Shown here: positions 36,682 through 43,668 of the stretch, one piece after another
How positions within the stretch are numbered: the stretch's first letter is position 1
How the letters are laid out: each line of letters begins with the position of its first letter
Assembly (NCBI GenBank): GCA_001464315.1
Contig: LNFK01000072.1
Span: forward strand, 1-64,000
Source of the DNA: Sphingomonadales bacterium Ga0077559
Lineage (GTDB): Bacteria; Pseudomonadota; Alphaproteobacteria; Sphingomonadales; Sphingomonadaceae
Reading direction: 5' to 3'
Length of the DNA: 64,000 bases
The notes under the pieces: model-generated
Database searches by the model: none
The model's input: the letters and a program-made list of their open reading frames with translations, nothing else
What the model was told of the DNA's origin: nothing
Made by a program: the position numbers and the translations under genes

Positions 36682-37961
36682 CGGGCCACCCCGATATCGC
36701 CGCTCGACATGCTGCTCGACGGTCTTGCACCGTGCTTGCCCAGTTCCATCCGGGCAATCGCGCGTGCGTGGACTTCATCTGGTCCATCGGCGAGACGCAG
36801 TGTCCGCTGATGCGCATACGCCGAAGCCAGACCATAATCGTCTGACACGCCGCCGCCGCCATGCGCCTGGATCGCATCATCGATGATTTTCAGCGCCATG
36901 TTTGGGGCCTGCACCTTGATCATCGCGATCTCGGCAGCCGCTCCCTTGTTGCCAACCTTGTCCATCATGTCAGCTGCCTTCAGGCAAAGCAGGCGAGTCA
37001 TTTCGATGTCGATGCGAGCACGCGCAATGCGCTCTTCCCACAGGCTGTGCTCGGCAATCGTCTTGCCGAAAGCCACGCGGGTCTGCAGCCGCTTACACAT
37101 TTTTTCGAGCGCTTCTTCGGCTACGCCAATAGTGCGCATGCAGTGGTGGATCCGGCCAGGTCCAAGGCGCCCTTGTGCGATTTCGAAACCACGGCCTTCG
37201 CCTAGCAGCATGTTGGAAGCGGGAATTCGAACATCTTTCAGTTCGATTTCCATATGGCCGTGCGGTGCATCATCATAGCCGAACACCGGCAGATGGCGAA
37301 GGATGTTAACGCCCGGTGCGTCGAGTTCCATCAGCACCATCGATTGCTGCGCATGACGCTTGGCTTCGAAATCGGTCTTGCCCATGACAATCGCGATCTT
37401 GCAGCGCGGATCCCCTGCACCTGATGACCACCATTTGACGCCGTTAAGGACATATTCGTCACCTTCGCGACGGATCGAGGTTTCGATATTGGTTGCATCC
37501 GATGAAGCCACCGCTGGCTCGGTCATCAGGAAGGCCGAACGGATTTCGCCGTTCATGAGCGGGATCATCCACTTTTGCTTCTGCTCGGCGGTGCCGTAAC
37601 GCAGGAACACTTCCATATTGCCGGTATCGGGCGCGGAGCAGTTGTATACTTCCGAGGCCATTCCGATGCGGCCCATTTCTTCGGCGCACAAAGCATATTC
37701 CATGTTGGTGAGGCCGGGGCCTTCGAAGCCGATGCTGTCGTCGACATGCTGACGACCCGAGCCCGGCGGCATGAACAGGTTCCACAGACCGGCCGCCTTG
37801 GCGCGCGACTTTTCTTCTTCGACGACCTGAAGCACTTTCCAGCGGCTGCCTTGAGCCTGCTCGGCATAGTAATCCGCAACGCGAGGACGAAGGAAACGCT
37901 CATTATGGTCGCGGATCCGGTCCCGCCAATAGGTCTGCTTTTCCGTAAGATCGAAATCCAT
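36678..37961 (-). CDS. acyl-CoA dehydrogenase, ACAD10/11-like
   Basis: FAD-dependent acyl-CoA dehydrogenase of 427 residues. N-terminal helical region with [24 protein letters not shown] region [20 protein letters not shown] and [24 protein letters not shown], and the C-terminal [35 protein letters not shown], where Glu of GPDEVH is in the catalytic-base region. It is longer than beta-oxidation ACADs and resembles the dehydrogenase half of ACAD10/11 and LvaC-type enzymes. First enzyme gene of the minus operon, 33 bases after the MFS gene. Confidence 0.93.
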   Translation of the reverse strand: MDFDLTEKQTYWRDRIRDHNERFLRPRVADYYAEQAQGSRWKVLQVVEEEKSRAKAAGLWNLFMPPGSGRQHVDDSIGFEGPGLTNMEYALCAEEMGRIGMASEVYNCSAPDTGNMEVFLRYGTAEQKQKWMIPLMNGEIRSAFLMTEPAVASSDATNIETSIRREGDEYVLNGVKWWSSGAGDPRCKIAIVMGKTDFEAKRHAQQSMVLMELDAPGVNILRHLPVFGYDDAPHGHMEIELKDVRIPASNMLLGEGRGFEIAQGRLGPGRIHHCMRTIGVAEEALEKMCKRLQTRVAFGKTIAEHSLWEERIARARIDIEMTRLLCLKAADMMDKVGNKGAAAEIAMIKVQAPNMALKIIDDAIQAHGGGGVSDDYGLASAYAHQRTLRLADGPDEVHARAIARMELGKHGARPSSSMSSGDIGVAR

Positions 37962-37994
37962 GACTCGCTATCCTCTTCTAATTTAATTGCGCGC

Positions 37995-39410
37995 TTAACT
38001 GGCAGACTCTGCCGATGTGTTCAAGACGCGTAGTCGTTCATTGTGGCTTTCGCGCGAAATCGGGAAATGGCGCAGGATCAGAAGACCGATGATACCGAGC
38101 GTCAGCATCGCCACCATATAATAGAGCGCCAGCCCGTCGAGCACCGCCACATCGACCTTGCCTGGCACCGCCTCTTGCGGGAAATTGGCGAAGGTCAGGA
38201 TCATGCCGGCGATAAATGTGCCGACGCCCACCGCGCACTTCTGCATGAAGAAATAGCCCGCGAAGAACAGCCCTTCGGACCGGCGTCCGGTTTCCTGCTG
38301 CGACGCCTCTACGACATCCGCCATCATTGATGATGTCAGCATCATCATCCCTATCGCGGCGCTATTCGAGATCGTCACGAACGAGAACATGAACGGGACG
38401 GAAGGATTTTCCGGCGCGCCGGGCACCAGATCGAGTAGCCAACCAAGATACATCGCCGAATTGAAAATCAGCGAAATGATGGCCAGCACAATCGTCGCCC
38501 TTTTCTTGCCCAGCCGTGCCGAAATTGGCGGCACGATGATGAAGGCGACGATGACCGTGGCGAACAATATGAGCGCATAATAGAGCATCTGCATCCGCTC
38601 GAGTTGCCACAAGAAAGCCAGTTGATAATTGGTCAGTGCAAAAGTGATGCCCTGATTAATCAGCGCAAACAACGCAGCCGATACCAGCCACAGGAACGCG
38701 CGGTTTGAAAGCGTTGCCTTTACTTCGCGAAGCGCATGGCCCAGACCGACGCCGCGCGGCGCTGGCGGTGATTGTTTGGCTACCCATTTGTGTTGGCCGA
38801 GTGCCGAAACGAGCACCGCGCCAGTCATCATCAGCGCGCCCCATAAAGAATATGCGTCATAGCCTTCAGGATCGCTCACGCCCTTTTCGCCTGCAAAGAA
38901 AATGCCGTAAGCAAAGATCAGCATCAGCAATCCGCCAGCCCAGCCGAACAGGAACCGGTAACGCATCAGCCGCGTTCGTTCGTCATAATCGGCCGTGAGT
39001 TCGGGCACGAGCGCGATCGACGGGACTTCGCACATCGACACCAAGGTGCGCGCCATAACTGCAGTACAGAACAGCCACAGGATCGTCCCGGTCTGCCCCA
39101 TTTCGGGTGGATGCCACAGCAGCATCCAGATGATGCCAAGCGGTATCGCGGCGGCATATAACCAGGGCAGGCGCCGACCCCATTTGCTTTGAGTCCGGTC
39201 TGACATTTCACCGATGATGGGGTCAGCAAACGCATCGAAAATTAGCGCGGCCATGATGACCGTGCCGACAATTCCGGCATCGATTCCAAGCACCTGATTA
39301 TAAAAAATAAGAAGGAAAACCGAAAAGCCGTTGTCCTTGATACCGTAAGCGACCGAGCCAAGCCCGTGGATGACCTTTAACGATCGCGGCAATTGCGCAG
39401 CGGTGGTCAT
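37995..39410 (-). CDS. MFS transporter, GPH (glycoside-pentoside-hexuronide) type
   Basis: Twelve-helix cation symporter-type transporter, 471 residues. The signature DAFADPIIGEMSDRTQSKWGRRLPWLYAAAIPLG (loop 2-3) is diagnostic of the MelB/GPH family. A second conserved patch is near ASQQETGRRSEGLFFAGYFFMQKCAVGVG. In sphingomonads GPH members often sit with lipid, steroid or terpene degradation genes, not sugar genes. As the first gene of the catabolic minus operon it is the likely importer of the island's substrate. The 198-base gap to the divergent dehydrogenase gene must hold both promoters. Confidence 0.92.
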   Translation of the reverse strand: MTTAAQLPRSLKVIHGLGSVAYGIKDNGFSVFLLIFYNQVLGIDAGIVGTVIMAALIFDAFADPIIGEMSDRTQSKWGRRLPWLYAAAIPLGIIWMLLWHPPEMGQTGTILWLFCTAVMARTLVSMCEVPSIALVPELTADYDERTRLMRYRFLFGWAGGLLMLIFAYGIFFAGEKGVSDPEGYDAYSLWGALMMTGAVLVSALGQHKWVAKQSPPAPRGVGLGHALREVKATLSNRAFLWLVSAALFALINQGITFALTNYQLAFLWQLERMQMLYYALILFATVIVAFIIVPPISARLGKKRATIVLAIISLIFNSAMYLGWLLDLVPGAPENPSVPFMFSFVTISNSAAIGMMMLTSSMMADVVEASQQETGRRSEGLFFAGYFFMQKCAVGVGTFIAGMILTFANFPQEAVPGKVDVAVLDGLALYYMVAMLTLGIIGLLILRHFPISRESHNERLRVLNTSAESAS

Positions 39411-39608
39411 ACTGTCCGCTCTAATGGCAGATTTACGGCGAATCGCATACGCGTCGGGCTCCTCGTTCCTTCCCCTATGCTAGGGCTGCCGCCCTGCCTG
39501 TCAATCGGCAGCGCTTTGACGTTACGGCATGCATTGCCCGCCGATAAGCGCTTGCGTTTCGCCGCGCGCCAGCCCAAAATTTAGCTAAGCAATTAACAGG
39601 AGAGCTTC

Positions 39609-40769
39609 ATGTCCGACCTTGAAATATTCCGTGCCGAAGCGCGTAGCTGGCTGGAAGAAAACTGCCCGCCCGAAATGCGAACGCCTGCAAAGGGCGACGA
39701 AGATGTCTGCTGGGGCGGGCGCGATTTCGAGTTCCAATCCGACGCCCAGAAGACCTGGATGGATCTCTGTGCAGCCAAAGGATACACCGTTCCCGATTGG
39801 CCGAAAGCGTATGGCGGTGCCGGTCTGTCTGCGGCGGAGACCAAAGTACTGCGTCAGGAAATGGCAAAGCTTGGTTGCCGCAGTCCGCTGAACAGTTTCG
39901 GCATATGGATGCTTGGACCTGCATTGCTCAAATTCGGCACCGAAGAGCAGAAGGTGCATTATCTAAACCAGATCGCTCGCGGCGAAATCCGATGGTGCCA
40001 AGGATATTCGGAGCCAGGTTCGGGAAGCGACCTTGTTTCGATGCAGACCTTTGGCGAAGACAAAGGCGATCACTGGGTGGTCAATGGCCAGAAGATATGG
40101 ACGAGCTATGCTGACAAGGCCGACTGGATTTTCTGCCTTGTCCGCACCGACAAAACCAACAAATATCAAGGCATCAGCTTTCTGCTGTTCGACATGGAAA
40201 CGCCCGGCGTTTCAACCAAGCCGATCAAGCTGATTTCGGGCAACTCGCCATTCTGCGAAACCTTTTTCGACAATGTCACTGTGCCAAAGAACCAGATTGT
40301 CGGCGAGCTGAATCGCGGCTGGGATGTCGCGAAATATCTGCTCGGCCATGAGCGCGAGATGATATCCGGCATGGGCGGCGATGGCGGCGTGACCTCGATC
40401 GGTGCGGCGATGAAGGCGGTGCTTTCGGAAGAACCAGTGCTTCGCGCTCAAATGGCGTTGTTCGATGTCGAAAACCTGACCTTCCGCGCGCACGGTGAAC
40501 GGTTCATGGACGAATGGAAAACGGGCAAGGCACATCCAGCCTATTCCAACCTGATGAAATATGTCGGGACCGAGTTGAACAAGAAGCGCAATGAACTCGT
40601 GATGTCGATTGGCGGTTCACAAGCGCTTGAGTGGGACAGCGACCGGTCGAATGGCGGGTCGAAGGCGCGCAATTGGCTGCGGACCAAAGCCAACTCGATC
40701 GAAGGTGGAACCAGCGAAGTCATGCTGAATGTCGTGTCTAAACGCATCCTCGAAATGCCGGGAGCTTAA
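39609..40769 (+). CDS. acyl-CoA dehydrogenase, large partner of a pair
   Basis: A 386-residue FAD enzyme beginning behind CAGGAG. Landmarks are FRAEARSWLEENCPPEMRTP, WPKAYGGAGLSAAETKVL, RWCQGYSEPGSGSDLVSMQT, WVVNGQKIWTSYADKADWIF and the C-terminal RTKANSIEGGTSEVMLNVVSKRILEMP. It is followed after three bases by a second, diverged acyl-CoA dehydrogenase. Such tandem genes in actinobacterial and proteobacterial steroid or branched-chain catabolism encode alpha2beta2 heterotetramers sharing one FAD per pair; I infer the same here. Confidence 0.94.
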   Translation: MSDLEIFRAEARSWLEENCPPEMRTPAKGDEDVCWGGRDFEFQSDAQKTWMDLCAAKGYTVPDWPKAYGGAGLSAAETKVLRQEMAKLGCRSPLNSFGIWMLGPALLKFGTEEQKVHYLNQIARGEIRWCQGYSEPGSGSDLVSMQTFGEDKGDHWVVNGQKIWTSYADKADWIFCLVRTDKTNKYQGISFLLFDMETPGVSTKPIKLISGNSPFCETFFDNVTVPKNQIVGELNRGWDVAKYLLGHEREMISGMGGDGGVTSIGAAMKAVLSEEPVLRAQMALFDVENLTFRAHGERFMDEWKTGKAHPAYSNLMKYVGTELNKKRNELVMSIGGSQALEWDSDRSNGGSKARNWLRTKANSIEGGTSEVMLNVVSKRILEMPGA

Positions 40770-40772
40770 CCG

Positions 40773-41909
40773 ATGGCGATGACATTGAATGACGATCAGT
40801 CGATGTTGCGCGATAGCGCGCGTGACTTCATGAAATCCGAAGCCCCGACCACCCATTTCCGCAAATTTCGCGATATGGAGTGCAAGGACGGATTTTCGCA
40901 TGATCTGTGGAAGCAGTTCGCAGAAATGGGTTTCACCGGAATCCTGATTCCCGAAGCCGAGGGCGGCATGGGGATGGGGCATATCGAGGCGGGCATCGTG
41001 CTTGAAGAGATTGGCCGCAACCTGTCGCCTTCGCCTTTTCTGACAACATCGGTCGCGGCGGTCGAAGCGTTGAAGCTTGCCGACAAGGCAATGCGCGATC
41101 GATGGTTTCCAGGCATCTTAAGTGGCGAAACCGTTATCGGCCTGGCGATAGACGAGGGCGTCAAGCACCGGCCCGAAAAAATCGCGTGCAAGGCCGAACG
41201 AAGCGGCAATGGCTTCAAGCTGACGGGGCACAAGCAGTTCGTGGTTCAGGGCGCATCGTCGGATATGCTGATCATCGTGGCGCGCACGGCGGGTGCCGCT
41301 GGCGAGACCGATGGGTTGACGCTGTTTGCGGTTGAAAAGGATGCAGCCGGAATGTCGATGGAGGCAGCACGGCTCGTCGATTCAGCAATGGCGGCTCATG
41401 TCACGCTTGACGGCGTTCAGGTCGATGCCGACGCCGTGATCGGCGAGGTCGATGGCGGCTGGAGCGTGCTGACGAAGTTGCTCGATGCAGGACGAGTCGG
41501 TGCCGCTGCCGAAATGGTCGGCGTTGGCACTGGTGCGATGGATATCACTTTCGACTATCTCAAAACCCGCAAACAGTTTGACCGGGTCATCGGCGAGTTT
41601 CAGGCGCTTCAACACCGCGCTGCGCATCTCTATGGCGAAATGGAAGGCGCTCGTTCGATTGTATTGAAGGCGCAGTCTTTGCTCGACGAAGGTCATGCCA
41701 AGGCCGAGCTTTATGTCGCGGCGGCCAAAGCAAAAGCGGGCCTCGCCTGCAACCTGTCGGTGCGTGAAGGTGTGCAGATGCACGGCGGTATCGGCATGAC
41801 CGACGAATATGACATCGGCCTGTATATGAAGCGCGACCGCAGCCTGAACGAGTTTTTCGGCGACGCCTATTTCCACGCCGACCGCGTCGCGACAATGCAC
41901 GGATATTGA
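40773..41909 (+). CDS. acyl-CoA dehydrogenase, small partner of a pair
   Basis: A 378-residue member of the acyl-CoA dehydrogenase family that keeps the overall fold (MTLNDDQSMLRDSARDFMKSEAPTTHFR, GFTGILIPEAEGGMGMGHIEAGIVLEE, FKLTGHKQFVVQGASSDMLIIVAR, and C-terminal GVQMHGGIGMTDEYDIGLYMKRD). It is more diverged than the preceding gene, with a weaker FAD segment and no typical GTSE-like C-terminus, as expected for the non-catalytic or half-site subunit of a heterotetramer. Spacing to the previous stop is three bases; the SDR gene follows after 13. Confidence 0.92.
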   Translation: MAMTLNDDQSMLRDSARDFMKSEAPTTHFRKFRDMECKDGFSHDLWKQFAEMGFTGILIPEAEGGMGMGHIEAGIVLEEIGRNLSPSPFLTTSVAAVEALKLADKAMRDRWFPGILSGETVIGLAIDEGVKHRPEKIACKAERSGNGFKLTGHKQFVVQGASSDMLIIVARTAGAAGETDGLTLFAVEKDAAGMSMEAARLVDSAMAAHVTLDGVQVDADAVIGEVDGGWSVLTKLLDAGRVGAAAEMVGVGTGAMDITFDYLKTRKQFDRVIGEFQALQHRAAHLYGEMEGARSIVLKAQSLLDEGHAKAELYVAAAKAKAGLACNLSVREGVQMHGGIGMTDEYDIGLYMKRDRSLNEFFGDAYFHADRVATMHGY

Positions 41910-41922
41910 GAGGATTACCCCA

Positions 41923-42717
41923 ATGGACCTGAATTCACTATTTAACCTTGATGGCCGCGTTGCCGTTGTCACCGGCGGATCGCGCGGAATTGGCAAGATG
42001 ATCGTCGAGGGCTATCTCGCCGCCGGTGCGGCCCGCGTCTATATTAGCGCGCGCAAGGTTGACCAGATCGAGGAAACCGTCGCCGAGCTGGGCGATCAAG
42101 TTATTGGCCTGCCATGCGACCTCTCAACTGTCGATGGGTGCGTGTCGCTAGCGGCGCAAATCGCAGACCGTGAGGAGAAAGTTGATATATTGGTCAACAA
42201 CGCCGGTGCCGCGTGGGGCGCAGACTTTGGCCAATTCCCCGAGGCCGGCTGGGACCGGGTGATGGACCTCAACGTCAAATCGCTGTTCTTCCTCACGCAA
42301 GCGATGCACCCGCAGTTGAAAGCAGCCGCAAGCTTTGACCGTCCCGGCAAGGTCATCAACATCGCTTCGATTGACGGGATGAAAATCAACCCATGGCAGA
42401 CGTATAGCTATCAGGCTTCGAAGGCCGCGGTCATCCATCTGACCCGGCGACTGGCAGCGGAGCTCGTCAAAGACAATATATTGGTAAGCGGTATTGCGCC
42501 GGGCGCATTCCAGTCGGACATGAACAAGGCAGCGCGCGACCATGCCGATGCAGTTGCCAAAAATATCCCATTCCCGCGAATTGGAACGCCTGAAGACATG
42601 GCGGGACTCGCGATTTTCTTGGCTGCGCGGGCTGGTGATTATATCGTTGGAGAGACGATCGCGTGCGACGGTGGGATCGTTAATGCATCGCTTCCAGGTA
42701 ACGGGATCGCGCCGTAA
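41923..42717 (+). CDS. SDR family oxidoreductase, plus-strand unit
   Basis: Short-chain dehydrogenase of 264 residues. VAVVTGGSRGIGKMIVEGYLA (cofactor), NNAGAAWG, INIASIDGMKINPWQTYSYQASKAAVIHL (Ser, Tyr and Lys) and PGAFQSDMNKAARD are visible. The IDGM-containing active-site loop and two-residue longer core resemble the family used for 3-oxo or hydroxy steps on bulky substrates, but this does not fix the substrate. It is the last gene of the plus operon; a perfect 15-bp terminator hairpin follows 50 bases downstream. Confidence 0.93.
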   Translation: MDLNSLFNLDGRVAVVTGGSRGIGKMIVEGYLAAGAARVYISARKVDQIEETVAELGDQVIGLPCDLSTVDGCVSLAAQIADREEKVDILVNNAGAAWGADFGQFPEAGWDRVMDLNVKSLFFLTQAMHPQLKAAASFDRPGKVINIASIDGMKINPWQTYSYQASKAAVIHLTRRLAAELVKDNILVSGIAPGAFQSDMNKAARDHADAVAKNIPFPRIGTPEDMAGLAIFLAARAGDYIVGETIACDGGIVNASLPGNGIAP

Positions 42718-42766
42718 GCATAATTTCCAAACTACATTCGAATGCAAAGCATGCATTCCGTCACGA

Positions 42767-42803
42767 AATTGGGCTAGTTGCAAAACGCGCAACTAGCCCA
42801 ATT
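42767..42803 (+). terminator. strong hairpin terminator after the dehydrogenase-SDR operon
   Basis: AATTGGGCTAGTTGC (42767-42781) pairs perfectly over 15 bp with GCAACTAGCCCAATT (42789-42803), loop of seven, followed by CTTTTCG. It should stop transcription from the SDR gene, separating it from the non-coding region that follows. Confidence 0.75.
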
Positions 42804-42850
42804 CTTTTCGCAATTGCAGCAAAACCACCGCGTGGCTATTTGGTGTGCAA

Positions 42851-42954
42851 CGGCAAGAGATTGCCGAAACGCACTTTAACCGGCGGGCTCTCTCCTCCTC
42901 TCTCCCTCGCCCCCGGTTGAATCGAACGGCCTCCATGCACAGCGTGGGGGCCGT
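42851..42954. ncRNA. candidate structured RNA segment with an all-pyrimidine loop
   Basis: Three consecutive hairpins occupy about 100 bases without a credible gene. (1) CGGCAA-GAGA-TTGCCG at 42851-42866, a perfect 6-bp stem with a GNRA loop. (2) ACCGG and GGGC (42879-42888, one bulged C) pair with GCCC and CCGGT (42909-42917); the loop 42889-42908 is 20 pyrimidines containing CCTCC. (3) ACGGCCTCCAT (42926-42936) pairs with GTGGGGGCCGT (42944-42954) allowing G-U pairs. On the plus strand the CU-rich loop resembles anti-Shine-Dalgarno loops of alphaproteobacterial regulatory RNAs such as the SuhB/ar14 class, which I cannot confirm. Strand is not settled, since the minus strand folds too. Confidence 0.4.
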
Positions 42955-43063
42955 ATTCGTAAGGGCTCCAGACTTGTTCTCCAACTTGTCCACCGCAAAC
43001 CTATCTGCCTGTGGATAACTTTACATTTTTATGTTTGCGCGACTCGGTTTTCATGACAAATTT

Positions 43064-43408
43064 AAGTCATCGGGCAGGACCGCCACGATGCAAAGCTGGA
43101 ACGGAAACGGGAAAGCGGAGCGGAATGGTTCTAATGTCAGGTCACCAAATCAGCAGGCAGACCGGTCGCAAGACAGGGAAATGTGGCAGAGGCGGTGGGT
43201 ACAAAGACAACGAATATCATGTGCGGCGACACGCAAGTGGAGCAACGCCGGATAGGATACCCACAGTACCAAGGCGAACCAACATGGCCTTCGGGCCAAG
43301 TTGGGGAACCGGACGTCAGAGAGCGGAAAGAATGATCTTCGGGTCAAGGACTTCCAACATCAGACGCAGTGGCCGCTGGTAGCAATACCAGCGGCCATTT
43401 ATCTTTTT
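43064..43408 (+). ncRNA. candidate structured non-coding RNA ending in a terminator
   Basis: About 345 bases lie between a possible promoter (TTGCGC 43035-43040, 17-base spacer with a GACTC site, AAATTT 43058-43063) and a strong terminator. No frame here looks like protein. Helices seen: GTGGGTA (43195-43201) with TACCCAC (43258-43264); CCAAC-AT-GGCC-TTCG-GGCC-AA-GTTGG (43279-43304), a UUCG tetraloop hairpin with a symmetric 2x2 internal loop; GATC-TTCG-GGTC (43334-43345); and the terminator stem with a GCAA loop. I compared it mentally with RNase P, SRP, tmRNA and 6S RNA signatures and found no convincing match, so it is left unassigned. Confidence 0.5.
43370..43408 (+). terminator. Rho-independent terminator of the candidate RNA
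   Basis: TGGCCGCTGGTA (43370-43381) pairs perfectly over 12 bp with TACCAGCGGCCA (43386-43397) around a GCAA tetraloop, followed by TTTATCTTTTT. As the upstream operon already ends at 42803, this terminator implies a separate transcript between them. Confidence 0.8.
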
Positions 43409-43443
43409 GGGCATTGCCATTACAGCAGCAATTACGTGTTTTT

Positions 43444-43536
43444 GGTCATCCCCGCGAAAGCGGGGATCCAAGGTCTCATTCTGAAGCGTAAACCGCCAAG
43501 TTTGACCATGGACCCCCGGATCAAGTCGCGGGTGAC
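43444..43536. repeat. REP-like palindromic repeat pair
   Basis: ATCCCCGC-GAAA-GCGGGGAT (43448-43467) is a perfect hairpin inside GTCATCCCCGCG...GGATCCA, and about 40 bases on, GGACCCCCGGATCAAGTCGCGGGTGAC forms the imperfect inverted partner. Paired elements with GTCATCCCCGCGAAAGCGGG are widespread intergenic repeats in alphaproteobacteria. The element lies between the candidate RNA terminator and purL. Confidence 0.7.
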
Positions 43537-43558
43537 AATTGAAGGTACGGATTTTATT

Positions 43559-43617
43559 TCACGCCGAGGCGTAAGGACCGAGGCGATTGGCTTTTCGCAA
43601 TCAGCGCCTCTGCGTGA
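43559..43617. repeat. imperfect inverted repeat upstream of purL
   Basis: TCACGCCGAGGCG (43559-43571) matches the reverse complement of CGCCTCTGCGTGA (43605-43617) at 12 of 13 positions, and the inner part GGCGATTG/CAATC-A-GCGCC extends a second stem. It ends 52 bases before purL and could be a dispersed repeat or part of the purL leader. It contains no recognisable purine riboswitch core. Confidence 0.5.
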
Positions 43618-43668
43618 TCCAAATCAAACAGGCTGGATAAATCAGGGTGGTCTCGCTAAGGCCATCGC

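Noticed and set aside
43010-43018. Replication origin suggested by a DnaA box
   Set aside because: Only one exact box, with no cluster, no dnaA, hemE or parAB neighbours.
42793-43382. Several 60-120 residue ORFs in the long non-coding region
   Set aside because: No ribosome sites, no protein-like composition, and they disagree in frame; structured-RNA features explain the sequence better.
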